Shown in pieces: positions 51,233 to 60,843 of a DNA stretch of 64,000 nt (positions within the stretch are counted from its first letter, which is position 1; each line of letters starts with the position of its first letter). The stretch is from JBIKWM01 sp044356305 (GTDB taxonomy: Bacteria > Bacteroidota > Bacteroidia > UBA10329), in NCBI GenBank assembly GCA_044356305.1, contig JBIKWM010000001.1:186001-250000 (forward strand), in the 5' to 3' direction. The notes under the pieces are model-generated. The model was not told the DNA's origin, did no database searches, and saw only the letters and a list, made by a program, of their open reading frames with translations. Made by a program: the position numbers and the translations under genes.

Positions 51233-54094
51233 ATGAGAAGAACTCTACTCGCCCTTGCCCTCGTCCTGTTCTCGTGTGCCATGGCGCTGGCCCAGACACG
51301 CACCTTCAAAGGCTCGGTGACCGATGCAAAGACCAAGGAGCCGCTCATTTCGGCATCGGTGGTGATAAAGGGCACAACCACCGGTGTGGTCACTGATGCG
51401 CAGGGCCGATTCAGCATCGATGTGGATGTGACCCAGCCGCGCACATTGGAGGTGCAGTACCTCGGTTTTGAGGTGAATGCCATTGAGGTGAACAAGGACA
51501 GCCCCGGTGAGGTGGCCTTTGAGATGAAGACCGCCACCGTGGTCGGGCAGGAAGTGGTGGTGAGCGGCTCGCGCATCAGCGAGCGCCTTTTAGAGTCGAA
51601 TGTGAGCATACAGAAGATGAACACACGCGACATTCAGGAGGTGAGCTCGGGCGACTTTTATCAGGGTCTCAGCACGCTACAGGGGGTGGATATCACCACC
51701 TCAAGCCTCGGATTTCAGGCCTTGAACATGCGCGGGTTCAACAGCACGGCCCCGTTCCGCGTGGTTCAGTTTGTGGACGGGATGGACAATCAGGCCCCGG
51801 GCCTCAACTTCCCTGTGGGCAACCTGGTGGGTGCCAACGACCTCGACCTTGACAACGTGGAGGTGATCACCGGTGCATCCTCGGCCCTGTATGGACCCAA
51901 CGCCTTTCAGGGCGTGATCAGCATGAACACCAAGAACCCCTACGACCATCAGGGACTGGCGGTGCAGGTGAAGGGCGGCACCCGCGACTACCTCGATTTT
52001 CAGGGCAGGGTGGCCAAAGCATTCGGGAAGGAAGAACGCTTTGCTGTGAAGGCCACTGTTGCCTACCGCAGCGTGAAGGACTGGGTGGCCAACGACAGCG
52101 TGGCCAACCGCTATGGCGACATTGAGACCGATGTGAATCTCAGTTCGATTCTCGAGAAACTACAATATGACAGCACCAAGACCCAGGAGCAGCGCGATGA
52201 TTATGTGGCGCTTAACAACTGGCTCGGTCTCGTATCGCCCAATGCCTATCCGGGAACGATCAACATCAAAGCTCCCGGATACATGGAGAACCAACTGGCT
52301 GAGACCGATGCCAAGAGCTTGAAGTGGAGTGCTGGGCTTTACTATAAGTTCGGGAAGGAGAAGGACACGCAGCTCTCTTTCGAGGCCCGTGGCGGCCTTG
52401 GCACCGCAGTGTACCAGGGTAGCAACCGCTACAGCATCAACAACATCCTGTTCCAACAATATAAACTGGAGGCGCGGGGCAAGAAGTGGAATGTGAAGGC
52501 CTACACCACGCTGGAGGATGCCGGGGATTCGTATGACATCGTCTTTACCGGCATCAACATATCGAAGGCGGGCATCACAAATTACGTGAGCGAGTATCTC
52601 GGAGCATATTTCGATACCCTTCAGGTAATGACCAATGACTATGATGATGACGCGAGCAGCGAAGAGGTGGCTGTGGCGCACGCCTACGCGGCACAGATGG
52701 CCAATGCCAACGCATGGTATCAGCCAGGCACGGCACAATATGACTCGCTGCGCAAGACCATCATAACCAACGCTGACCTGGAGTCGGGCTCGCTCTTTAC
52801 TGACAAGAGCAACCTGCAGCATATTGAGGGGCAGTACAACTTCGACTGGCCGTGGCTCGATGTGCTGGTTGGCGCCAATGTGCGCAGATACGACCCGCAG
52901 AGCTATGGTTCGATATTCGCTGATACCCTCATCAACCCAGGTGACACCCTGTCCAACGGTGCGGCCAATCTTGAGGCTGAATTCGTTGACCTGAGCCAGT
53001 GGGAATATGGCGGGTTCCTGCAGTTGAGCCGTAAGCTTTGGAAGGATAGGATCAAGTTGCAGGGCTCCATCCGCCTCGATAAGAACCAGAACTTCGACCT
53101 GCAATACTCGCCCCGCCTCTCGGCCATGCTCAATGTGAAGGACCACGTTTTCCGTGTGAGCGGTCAGAGCGCCTTCCGCATGCCAACGCTGCAGAACCAG
53201 TACATTTTGCTCGATGTGGGTCCGCTCATCATTGCTGGCAACCTGAACGGCTGGGACAACCTTTACACTTTGGAGAGCGTGAGCAGCTTCAACAACTACC
53301 TCGACTCGCTGCAAGAGAACGGCCTGTGGAATGACGATGCCTATGACACCGCCACAGCCATGTTGCGCACCTACAGGGCCGACCCCATCAGACCTGAGCA
53401 GGTGAAGACCATTGAGGTGGGCTACCGCGGAACGCTCTTTAAACGACTGTATGTCGATGCTGCCTTTTATCACAACTGGTACACGGATTTCATTGGCGAG
53501 ATAAGGGTTGTACGCCCCCTTGGCGATGCCACTGCTGGCGAAGAGAGCGGTGTGGACCAACTGCTGAGCAACACACCGAGCAATCAGACCTATCAGATCT
53601 ACCAGATTCCGGTGAATGCCAAACAGGAGGTGCGCAGCCTGGGCGCCACGTTGGGTCTGGCCTATTTCATCAGTCGCAAGTTCACCGCAACGGTCAACTA
53701 TACCTATGCCAAGCTGATCACCACCGACCTCTCGGACCCGATCATCCCGGGATTCAACACCCCGGAGCATAAGCTCAACATAGGGTTCAAGGGCCGTAGG
53801 ATATGGAAGGGGCTCGGTTTTTCGGCCAACTGGCAATATGTGGACAGCTTCATGTGGCAAAGCACCTTCGGCACAGGCAATGTTCCATCATACCACCTGC
53901 TCGACATGCAGCTGAGCTACGAGATACCCAAGTGGTTCGTGACGCTGCGCGTGGGCGCATCGAACCTGTATAACCAACAGCGGGTGGAGGCATACGGGTC
54001 GCCTACCATCGGAGCCATGGTGTACGGATCATTGACCTACGACATAGGCTGGAATGACCTCTTCGGAAAGCAGAACAATCCCGCCACAAACTGA
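51233..54094 (+). CDS. TonB-dependent outer-membrane receptor
   Basis: 953 residues from ATG 51233 with a signal peptide (SCAMALAQ). An N-terminal carboxypeptidase-like regulatory domain (~23-110; KGSVTDAKTKEPLISASVVI, GVVTDAQGRFSI) precedes the plug (~115-230; SSLGFQALNMRGFNST, EVITGASSALYGPNAFQGVI) and a 22-strand barrel. No SusD-type partner follows; instead the next gene, 24 bp later, is a T9SS hydrolase of the S15/CocE type. This suggests uptake of a small product released at the surface, such as a peptide or ester, powered by TonB. Not a SusC by context. Confidence 0.93.
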   Translation: MRRTLLALALVLFSCAMALAQTRTFKGSVTDAKTKEPLISASVVIKGTTTGVVTDAQGRFSIDVDVTQPRTLEVQYLGFEVNAIEVNKDSPGEVAFEMKTATVVGQEVVVSGSRISERLLESNVSIQKMNTRDIQEVSSGDFYQGLSTLQGVDITTSSLGFQALNMRGFNSTAPFRVVQFVDGMDNQAPGLNFPVGNLVGANDLDLDNVEVITGASSALYGPNAFQGVISMNTKNPYDHQGLAVQVKGGTRDYLDFQGRVAKAFGKEERFAVKATVAYRSVKDWVANDSVANRYGDIETDVNLSSILEKLQYDSTKTQEQRDDYVALNNWLGLVSPNAYPGTINIKAPGYMENQLAETDAKSLKWSAGLYYKFGKEKDTQLSFEARGGLGTAVYQGSNRYSINNILFQQYKLEARGKKWNVKAYTTLEDAGDSYDIVFTGINISKAGITNYVSEYLGAYFDTLQVMTNDYDDDASSEEVAVAHAYAAQMANANAWYQPGTAQYDSLRKTIITNADLESGSLFTDKSNLQHIEGQYNFDWPWLDVLVGANVRRYDPQSYGSIFADTLINPGDTLSNGAANLEAEFVDLSQWEYGGFLQLSRKLWKDRIKLQGSIRLDKNQNFDLQYSPRLSAMLNVKDHVFRVSGQSAFRMPTLQNQYILLDVGPLIIAGNLNGWDNLYTLESVSSFNNYLDSLQENGLWNDDAYDTATAMLRTYRADPIRPEQVKTIEVGYRGTLFKRLYVDAAFYHNWYTDFIGEIRVVRPLGDATAGEESGVDQLLSNTPSNQTYQIYQIPVNAKQEVRSLGATLGLAYFISRKFTATVNYTYAKLITTDLSDPIIPGFNTPEHKLNIGFKGRRIWKGLGFSANWQYVDSFMWQSTFGTGNVPSYHLLDMQLSYEIPKWFVTLRVGASNLYNQQRVEAYGSPTIGAMVYGSLTYDIGWNDLFGKQNNPATN

Positions 54095-54118
54095 TATTAA
54101 CCTTCCTATATCATCCCC

Positions 54119-57100
54119 ATGAAAAGGAAAATCATACTCATCACCGCACTGACCGCCTCGTCTGTGGCCTACGGACAGAACATCAACGGCCAGATTGATG
54201 ACCTCCTTGAGCTGAGCACCTCAGAGACGCGTGAAGTGGTCATGCCCGATGGCGTGAAACTTATGACCGATGTGTACCTGCCCATCCTTCAGGATTGCCT
54301 CATGGTGCCCATCAACATCGACATCCCAGCGGCCATACAAGGGGTGTTCGGAGAAAGCCTCGATTTCAATTTCCAGATGATACCGCGCGGTATGCAGTAC
54401 CTGCAGTATGACAGCATCTACGATTGCAGTGCGGGGCAGATGATCAAGAACGCCAATCCGTACAAATTGCCCATGGTGTTTTCGCGAACACCTTACAACA
54501 AGGGCAACCGCGATGCGATTGAGGGCACTGTGATAGCCCTGCTGGGCTATGTGTATGCGGTGCAGGATATGCGTGGCCGCTACAGCAGCGAGGGCGTGTA
54601 TCTACCATTGATCAGCGACTCGTGGAACAAGAACGCCTATCACCGCAACTACCAACACGTGCTGGATAAGACCCCGACCGATGACCCGCGCAACGGCAAC
54701 CGCCACGAGGACGGCTACAACAGCATTGAGTTCATCAAGAGCCGGCTCACCCGCATGTACGATCTGGACGGCAACGGAATTCCTGAGACCGAGGACTTGC
54801 TCTACAACGGCCGTATTGCCATGTTCGGTGCCTCGGCCCTGGGCTACAACCAATATCAGGCAGCGGCCGCGCACCGCATCAACAGCAACGAACCGGGCCT
54901 CAAGGCCATTATGCCCATTGTGGCCCCGGCAGAGTTCTTCAAGAGCACGGGTTTCCAGAACGGGGTGCTGCGCGACAGGTTGGTGACAGGCTGGCTCAAG
55001 GGGCAGATTTTCACCGGTACGGATGACGACCTGAACGAGATTGACACCGACCCTCAGAACAACATCCACAGCTCGAGCGACTACGACCTGCCCAAGACCA
55101 TGCTGCTGAACGGTGAGGACGTGAGCTACAGCAAGAACAAGTTCAGTGCCGCCAATCTGGCCATTGACCACTTCGTGTCGCTGCGTTACGAAGATGCCGA
55201 GACAGGCGACCTGATGCAGGCGGGCTATTACCCCAACACGGCCGGCAGGAGAGAGATGGACGTGTCGCGCGCCATGGTGGATGAGAACGGAGAGAGTGTG
55301 AAAAAGGGCAAGATTGTGAACGGGGTTGTGGTGGATGTGCCCGACAGCGACCCTGATGGAGTGCTCGGATTCGGCTTTCAGCCCCGACAGAATCTCACCA
55401 AGAGCCGCTACACCAACATGGAGGTGCCGGGCTATCACCTCAGCGGGTGGTGGGACATTTTCACCGATGGCCAGATAGAATCGTGGGCCTACATGCGCAG
55501 GTTCCTGCGCACCGACCTGCCCAACCGCAGATTGCAGAAGCTGGTGCTGGGCCCATGGGCGCACCAGACCATGGGACAGACCACCACGGGCGACCGTACC
55601 TATCCGGACAACACCACTGACCTGATCGGACTCAATTTCGATGAGTTCAGCACCGACAACATTCCCATCTCGAAGGCCCTGAAGAGCGAAGTGATTGGCT
55701 GGTTCAGGTACAACCTCAACTACCGCTGCGATGGCAACGGGTATGAGTACCGCGAGCCCAAGTTTGTGCTGCCCGCATCATCGAGCCCCATCACGGTGTC
55801 GCAGATAGAGCTGCCATTGGGCGCAGGCACCGCATACCTGCGCCTGCGCATACCGGCCGACACGTTGCGCATACCCTACAACGAGCTGCTGGGCATTTTG
55901 AACGGCTCGCGCGACCTTGAGGGTGTCACCGCAGAACTGCAATGGGAGGTGCCGCTGCTGGGCAGTGGTGGCCTGCCCATCGATGTGCCGGCCATTTCGC
56001 TCGGCACACTCATCCCGGGGCTTGACGGGGGCGAGATCGCCCAGATACCGGTACGCAATTTCCTTGATGAGACTGACATACCCAATGTGCGCATGTATGT
56101 GGTGGGCCCCAATGACGACACCACCCACAACAATGCCCTGCTGGGCAGCTACTGGCTTCCGGCCGACACCTTCCCACTGCCCGAGGGCCGCGACTGGGAC
56201 GCCATACAGCGCACCACCTATTACATGCACAACGATGGTAGCCTCAACACCACCGCACCAACCAGCGATGAGGGCTTCAAGATGTACGTGCACGATCCTG
56301 ATGACCCCATCCGCAGCATTGGCGGCAACAACATGATTGTACGCACACCCGATGGCGAGCGCGACAGTCAGGGACAGTTCAACCTGAAGGACCCACGCTA
56401 TGCCAGCACCACCATTGACCGACCGGGTGTGGTGCAGTTCACCACCGAGGTGATTGAGGAGGATTCGCTGTGCATAGTGGGCTTCCCCACCGCACAACTG
56501 TGGGCCAAGAGCAACATTGGTGGCCTGAACAGCGGCCCCACCGATACCGATTTCTTTGTGCGCATTGTGGACGTGTATCCCGATGGCCGCGAGTATTTTG
56601 TCTGCGAAGGGGCAGTGAATGCCCGCGCCCGCGACTATGTGAAGGCGCTTGTGAACGATGTGTGGCACGAGAGCACCTATCCGCACGAAGTGGATCAGAT
56701 CCCCTTCTCTAATATTGAGATAGGTCAGGTGTACGAGTATGAGTTCCGCCTGCTGCCCATAGCCTACACCTTCGGCAAGGGTCACCGCGTCAAAGCATTG
56801 GTGTCGAGCAGCAATTTCACGCGCTATCAGGTCAATCCGAACCTGCCCATCATGCCGGGCGAGTTCTTCCGCAGGAAGCCTGGCGATGGACGTGCCTACA
56901 AGTTTGACAATGTTGACATGATGCCCCGCGTTGCCATCAACCGCATCCACTTCTCGCCCGAGCATCCCACCAACATCACCTTGCCCATTTACACCAAGCC
57001 GTACGCCACAGCCGTTGAGGATCCGGCCCCGGCCACCGAGGCCCGCCCCGATGCGTTGGTGTACCCCAACCCGACCAATGGCGAAGTGACCATCTACATG

Positions 57101-57283
57101 GGCGACAATGCCACATACGAGCTCATCATCACCGACATCAGCGGGGCCATAGTGGCCACCGGGGTCACATTCCGCGACCTCACGATGCTCGATGTGAGCC
57201 GCATGGCAGCCGGTATCTACTTTGTTGAGCTGCGCAATGCCGACACCGGCCACCGCATCGTGAAGAAGTTGACCAGGAACTGA
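54119..57283 (+). CDS. CocE/S15-family hydrolase exported by T9SS
   Basis: 1054 residues with a signal peptide (SSVAYGQ). The alpha/beta-hydrolase of the X-Pro dipeptidyl-peptidase/CocE family is recognised by DGVKLMTDVYLP, the oxyanion-side segment AVQDMRGRYSSEG, the nucleophile Ser239 in FGASALGYNQ, and the catalytic His482 in LGPWAHQT. The jelly-roll C-terminal domain of the family follows (residues ~700-930), then a sorting domain from ~980 (VYPNPTNGEV). The canonical G-x-S-Y-x-G elbow has Ala in place of Tyr. It forms an operon with the TonB receptor upstream (24 bp). Substrate class: acyl ester or Xaa-Pro peptide, undecided. Confidence 0.92.
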   Translation: MKRKIILITALTASSVAYGQNINGQIDDLLELSTSETREVVMPDGVKLMTDVYLPILQDCLMVPINIDIPAAIQGVFGESLDFNFQMIPRGMQYLQYDSIYDCSAGQMIKNANPYKLPMVFSRTPYNKGNRDAIEGTVIALLGYVYAVQDMRGRYSSEGVYLPLISDSWNKNAYHRNYQHVLDKTPTDDPRNGNRHEDGYNSIEFIKSRLTRMYDLDGNGIPETEDLLYNGRIAMFGASALGYNQYQAAAAHRINSNEPGLKAIMPIVAPAEFFKSTGFQNGVLRDRLVTGWLKGQIFTGTDDDLNEIDTDPQNNIHSSSDYDLPKTMLLNGEDVSYSKNKFSAANLAIDHFVSLRYEDAETGDLMQAGYYPNTAGRREMDVSRAMVDENGESVKKGKIVNGVVVDVPDSDPDGVLGFGFQPRQNLTKSRYTNMEVPGYHLSGWWDIFTDGQIESWAYMRRFLRTDLPNRRLQKLVLGPWAHQTMGQTTTGDRTYPDNTTDLIGLNFDEFSTDNIPISKALKSEVIGWFRYNLNYRCDGNGYEYREPKFVLPASSSPITVSQIELPLGAGTAYLRLRIPADTLRIPYNELLGILNGSRDLEGVTAELQWEVPLLGSGGLPIDVPAISLGTLIPGLDGGEIAQIPVRNFLDETDIPNVRMYVVGPNDDTTHNNALLGSYWLPADTFPLPEGRDWDAIQRTTYYMHNDGSLNTTAPTSDEGFKMYVHDPDDPIRSIGGNNMIVRTPDGERDSQGQFNLKDPRYASTTIDRPGVVQFTTEVIEEDSLCIVGFPTAQLWAKSNIGGLNSGPTDTDFFVRIVDVYPDGREYFVCEGAVNARARDYVKALVNDVWHESTYPHEVDQIPFSNIEIGQVYEYEFRLLPIAYTFGKGHRVKALVSSSNFTRYQVNPNLPIMPGEFFRRKPGDGRAYKFDNVDMMPRVAINRIHFSPEHPTNITLPIYTKPYATAVEDPAPATEARPDALVYPNPTNGEVTIYMGDNATYELIITDISGAIVATGVTFRDLTMLDVSRMAAGIYFVELRNADTGHRIVKKLTRN

Positions 57284-57306
57284 CCGCTGTTAATTCAGTC
57301 GGATAT

Positions 57307-57340
57307 AAGGGGCAGGTACCTTCGCGGCACCTGCCCCTTT
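57307..57340 (+). terminator. Terminator of the TonB/hydrolase operon
   Basis: AAGGGGCAGGT pairs with ACCTGCCCCTT and is followed by TTCATTT. The loop includes TACCTTCG (57317-57324), a match to the -7 element used elsewhere, 30 bp before the thioesterase ATG. Confidence 0.85.
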
Positions 57341-57354
57341 TCATTTACAACCAC

Positions 57355-57867
57355 ATGGCACAACAGAAATATGCCCGTCAGACCGAGGCCATCACCACCG
57401 AGATGGTGCTGCCCAACGACACCAACACCCTTGGCAACCTGATGGGCGGACGGCTGCTGCATTGGATGGACGTGGTGGCCGTGATATCGGCAGCGCGGCT
57501 TTGCAACCGCGTGGTGGTCACCGCATCGGTGAACAACGTGGCCTTCAACCGTCCCATCCGCCTGGGCGACATAGTCACCCTAAAAGCCAAGGTGAGCCGC
57601 TCATTCACCTCCAGCATGGAAGTGTTCATTGACGTGTGGGTGGAGAACCGTACTGATGGCAGCATGACCAAATGCAACGAGGCCATATACACGCTGGTGG
57701 CGGTGGATCAGCTGGGCAATCCGATCAATGTGCCTGAACTGGTGCCCGAGACCGATGAGGAAAAGGAGCGCCATGCCGGGGCCCTGCGCAGACGTCAGCT
57801 CAGCCTCATCCTTGCAGGTAAGATGCGCCCTGACGAGGCCACAGAACTGAGGGCCCTTTTTGTCTGA
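57355..57867 (+). CDS. Acyl-CoA thioesterase (hot-dog fold)
   Basis: 170 residues. Hot-dog thioesterase of the YciA/ACOT group: VLPNDTNTLGNLMGGRLLHWMD holds the catalytic Asn/Asp region, followed by ASVNNVAFNRPIRLGD and VWVENR. It hydrolyses acyl-CoA to free acid and CoA in the cytoplasm, adjusting CoA pools. It has its own putative promoter inside the preceding terminator and is convergent with dnaG. The C-terminal tail (DEEKERHAGALRRRQLSL) is typical of the Bacteroidota form. Confidence 0.93.
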   Translation: MAQQKYARQTEAITTEMVLPNDTNTLGNLMGGRLLHWMDVVAVISAARLCNRVVVTASVNNVAFNRPIRLGDIVTLKAKVSRSFTSSMEVFIDVWVENRTDGSMTKCNEAIYTLVAVDQLGNPINVPELVPETDEEKERHAGALRRRQLSLILAGKMRPDEATELRALFV

Positions 57868-57920
57868 ATCAGGAAAACCGGGAGTTCAGACCAGGTTCCC
57901 TGTCATGGCCCCACCTGACA

Positions 57921-59897
57921 TCACCTCACCACCACCGACCCTATCTCGCGGGCCAATGCCGTGCGGATGCGTTTCATCTCGGTGACTTCCTGCAAGGTCG
58001 CCATCTCGTCCAGTTCATCGGCAGGGGTCCGAAGGGCGCGGGTCAGGCCATCGATGTGCATATCGAGCCTGCGCAGTTTGAGCATGTTGATGGACGACCG
58101 CGCAGCACGGGTAAGCAGGTCCGACTCGAGGGTGACGAAAATGTTGTGATCCTGCCAGCGGTTGCTCAGCACGTAGGGCGTGCTGCCCAGATCGGCCGCA
58201 AGGGCCGTGATGGCCGGGTCGGAATGCTGCACAAAATGCTGCATGGTGGGCACCTGGTCCTGCGCCAGCATCTGCCTGAAATCGAGCAGCACGCTCTGTA
58301 GCACCGGGTCGGTCAGGTCCATGGCATCGGCATCCAGTTCGTGCACGATGAAAAGGGCCAGATTCACCTCCTCCTCGGCCATGGTGCCATCTTCGGTGGG
58401 GTAGCGCACCAGCATGTCGCGGTGGCCATAGTGCAGCAGCAGCCGTACCAGGTCGCGTTCCTGCGGCAGCGAGTTGAGGTCTGCCTCGGGCACGGGCTGG
58501 GGCACCGCCACCCTGCCATCGGGCCGGTCGGCACCAGCATCTGCGGCCTCATCGGGCCCATCAGGCTGATCGGTGCGGTGGCGCTCATCGGCCCGTTTCC
58601 TGCGCAGGCGGTTAAGCTCAAACACCAGCACCTGCTCCTCCATGTGCATCAGCTGGGCGCACTCGCGCACATAGAGGCTACGGGTTATGGAGTCGGGCAC
58701 CAGCGCTATGGTGCCCACGATGTCTCTGATGAGCGCTGCGGTGCGTATGGGGTCGCCCTGCGCCTCCTCCATCAGCAGTTCGGCCTTGAACCGGATGAAA
58801 TCCTTTGAGTTGGCCGTTATGAACTGCTGCAGCTCATCGGCTGTGCGGCTGCGCGAGAAAGAGTCGGGGTCCTCGCCATCGGGAAACAGCAGGGTGCGCA
58901 CATTCAGGCCCTCCTCCAGCACCATGTCAATGCCCCGCATGGCGGCCTTGATGCCCGCAGGGTCGCCATCGTACATGATGGTGAGGTTCTGCGTATAGCG
59001 CCTCAGCATGCGCACCTGCTCAATGGTGAGGCTGGTGCCTGAGCTGGCCACCACATTGGCGATGCCCGCCTGGTGCATCGATATCACATCGGTATATCCC
59101 TCTACCAGAAAACAATTGTCCTTTTCAATAATGGCCCGCTTGGCCTGAAATATCCCGTACAGCGTGTCCTTCTTGTGGTATATCTCGGTCTCGGGCGTAT
59201 TGACATACTTGGCCAGTTTCTTATCGGTGCGCAGTATGCGGCCCCCGAATCCTATCACACGCCCGCTCTGGTTGTGTATCGGGAACATCACCCGCCCACG
59301 GAAACGGTCTATCACCCGTCCATCGTCCATCAGCAGGCTCATGCCCGATTCTATGAGGGCCTCTTTCTTATGCTGATCGTGCAGGGCCCTGTCGGTAAAG
59401 GCTGTGCTGCGGTCAAAGCTGTAGCCGAGCTGAAAACGGTCAATGATATCATCGCGGAAACCGCGCTCGCGGAAATAGCCCAGCCCTATGCTGCGGCCCT
59501 CATCGGTGTTCCACAGATTGTCGGACAAGGTGCGCTGGGCATAGGCCAAGGTGAGGAAAATGGCCTCGCGCCTCGAGGTCTCGGCCTCCTGTTCGGGGGT
59601 ACGTTGCTCCTCCACTACCTCTATGGCATACTTGCGGGCCAGGTAGCGCAGCGCCTCGGGGTAGCTGAGGTGCTCGTGCTCCATGATGAAGTTGACGGCA
59701 CTGCCGCCCTTGCCGCACCCGAAACACTTGTAGATGCCCCGCCCCGGTGATACGCTGAAGGAGGGTGTCTTCTCGTTATGGAAGGGGCAGCGGCCCCAGA
59801 GATTGCTGCCCTTTTTCTTGAGCTGCACAAAATCTCCGACCACCTCCTCTATGCGGGCGGCCTCAAATATCTGGGCAATGGTATCGTGCGGGATCAT
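57921..59897 (-). CDS. dnaG: DNA primase
   Basis: 658 residues, near the family norm. The N-terminal CHC2 zinc finger has Cys37, His40, Cys58 and Cys61. The catalytic core contains the RNA-polymerase-like region (FRGRVMFPIHNQSGRVIGFGGR) and the TOPRIM motifs EGYTDVISMHQAG and MYDGDPAG. The C-terminal helicase-interaction region after ~430 is low-complexity, then helical. DnaG lays down RNA primers for replication. The ATG at 59897 is supported by TACCTTCG 8 bp upstream. Confidence 0.97.
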   Translation of the reverse strand: MIPHDTIAQIFEAARIEEVVGDFVQLKKKGSNLWGRCPFHNEKTPSFSVSPGRGIYKCFGCGKGGSAVNFIMEHEHLSYPEALRYLARKYAIEVVEEQRTPEQEAETSRREAIFLTLAYAQRTLSDNLWNTDEGRSIGLGYFRERGFRDDIIDRFQLGYSFDRSTAFTDRALHDQHKKEALIESGMSLLMDDGRVIDRFRGRVMFPIHNQSGRVIGFGGRILRTDKKLAKYVNTPETEIYHKKDTLYGIFQAKRAIIEKDNCFLVEGYTDVISMHQAGIANVVASSGTSLTIEQVRMLRRYTQNLTIMYDGDPAGIKAAMRGIDMVLEEGLNVRTLLFPDGEDPDSFSRSRTADELQQFITANSKDFIRFKAELLMEEAQGDPIRTAALIRDIVGTIALVPDSITRSLYVRECAQLMHMEEQVLVFELNRLRRKRADERHRTDQPDGPDEAADAGADRPDGRVAVPQPVPEADLNSLPQERDLVRLLLHYGHRDMLVRYPTEDGTMAEEEVNLALFIVHELDADAMDLTDPVLQSVLLDFRQMLAQDQVPTMQHFVQHSDPAITALAADLGSTPYVLSNRWQDHNIFVTLESDLLTRAARSSINMLKLRRLDMHIDGLTRALRTPADELDEMATLQEVTEMKRIRTALAREIGSVVVR

Positions 59898-59905
59898 GCG
59901 CGGAG

Positions 59906-59913
59906 CGAAGGTA
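59906..59913 (-). promoter_or_regulatory. -7 promoter element of dnaG
   Basis: TACCTTCG on the minus strand, 8 bp before the dnaG ATG; a leaderless mRNA is predicted. Confidence 0.5.
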
Positions 59914-59946
59914 GGGGCGTGCCCTGTAGGCTATTGCCCGGCCTGC

Positions 59947-60807
59947 TCACATGCCCGGCACCATGTGCGTCCAGGCCTCGGTGCCCGGGCCGCACAGCAC
60001 CGGTATGCCGCCCTCGTTGTTTATGATGCGCTCCTTATCGGGCTCGGCCAGAAATGCGTGCTCCTCAGAGCTCACACTCATGATGCAGATGGCATCGGCC
60101 TTCTCGCTGGCTGCAAACTGGAGTGTCTGTTTGGCAAATCCCACGCTGAACACGGTGGGCTTCTCGTTCACGGTGCGGCACACCACCCCTTCGGCCCTGA
60201 AATGGTCCATGGCCGCACGGGTATTGGCCATCATGCCCTCTGACAGGGGCAAGGTGGGCCTGTCCACCGAGTAGATGACCACCTCGGCACCGAAGGCCCT
60301 GGCCAATGCAGCTGTGAGGTGCACCAGATTCTGGTACGAGGCGTGGCTCCCCACGGGCAATATCATCCTGCCCATGCCATGACGCACCTCACTGCCCTGC
60401 TGCACCACCAGCGCCCCAATGGGCAACTGCCGCAGTATGCGCAGCATATCGGCCCCGAAAAGGTGCTGGCGTATGCCCTGCACCCCGTGCGTGCCGGCCA
60501 CCATGAGCTGGTGCCCGCCCTCGGCAGCCACCTCGGGTATAGAGGTGAAAATGCTCCCCTCGCGTATGATGTGCCCACACTCTATGCCCGTTTCGAGGCG
60601 CACTGCGGCCGCCTTGGCGGTCATGGCCGCAACGAGGCCATCGGACGGCAGACCGGCCTCGCGCAGGCGGGTGGCCGTGCGGTCATCGGCTATGTGCAGC
60701 AGGTCTATGGCCGCACCGGTGGCGCGGGCCACCACTATGGCCTGTTCAACGGCCTTGTCGGCTGTGGATGTGAAATCGGTAGGTACAAGGATGCGCTCTA
60801 TCCTCAT
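59947..60807 (-). CDS. Universal stress protein, two domains
   Basis: 286 residues containing two USP domains. Domain 1 (~1-150) opens IERILVPTDFTSTADKAVEQA and ends with the ATP-binding-type loop VAGTHGVQGIRQHLFGADM; domain 2 (~150-286) is more degenerate (RMILPVGSHASYQNLVHL ... SEEHAFLAEPDKERII). This tandem layout is common in Bacteroidota. It should be a cytoplasmic stress-response protein that binds nucleotides, at least in domain 1. A TATATTTA element near 60833 may be its promoter. It lies upstream of dnaG in the same direction but with its own spacing (49 bp). Confidence 0.92.
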   Translation of the reverse strand: MRIERILVPTDFTSTADKAVEQAIVVARATGAAIDLLHIADDRTATRLREAGLPSDGLVAAMTAKAAAVRLETGIECGHIIREGSIFTSIPEVAAEGGHQLMVAGTHGVQGIRQHLFGADMLRILRQLPIGALVVQQGSEVRHGMGRMILPVGSHASYQNLVHLTAALARAFGAEVVIYSVDRPTLPLSEGMMANTRAAMDHFRAEGVVCRTVNEKPTVFSVGFAKQTLQFAASEKADAICIMSVSSEEHAFLAEPDKERIINNEGGIPVLCGPGTEAWTHMVPGM

Positions 60808-60843
60808 GGCTGCTGCGGTTTGGCGGTAAATATAGCGAGGTGG

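Noticed and set aside
55778..57253. 491-residue minus-strand open frame
   Set aside because: It is antisense to the S15 hydrolase and stays open because of the third-position G+C bias; no start signal or domain. The same holds for the long frames antisense to the TonB receptor (52160-53860), to the cyclase/monooxygenase (9872-11392) and to the USP/CsaA genes (60319-61761).
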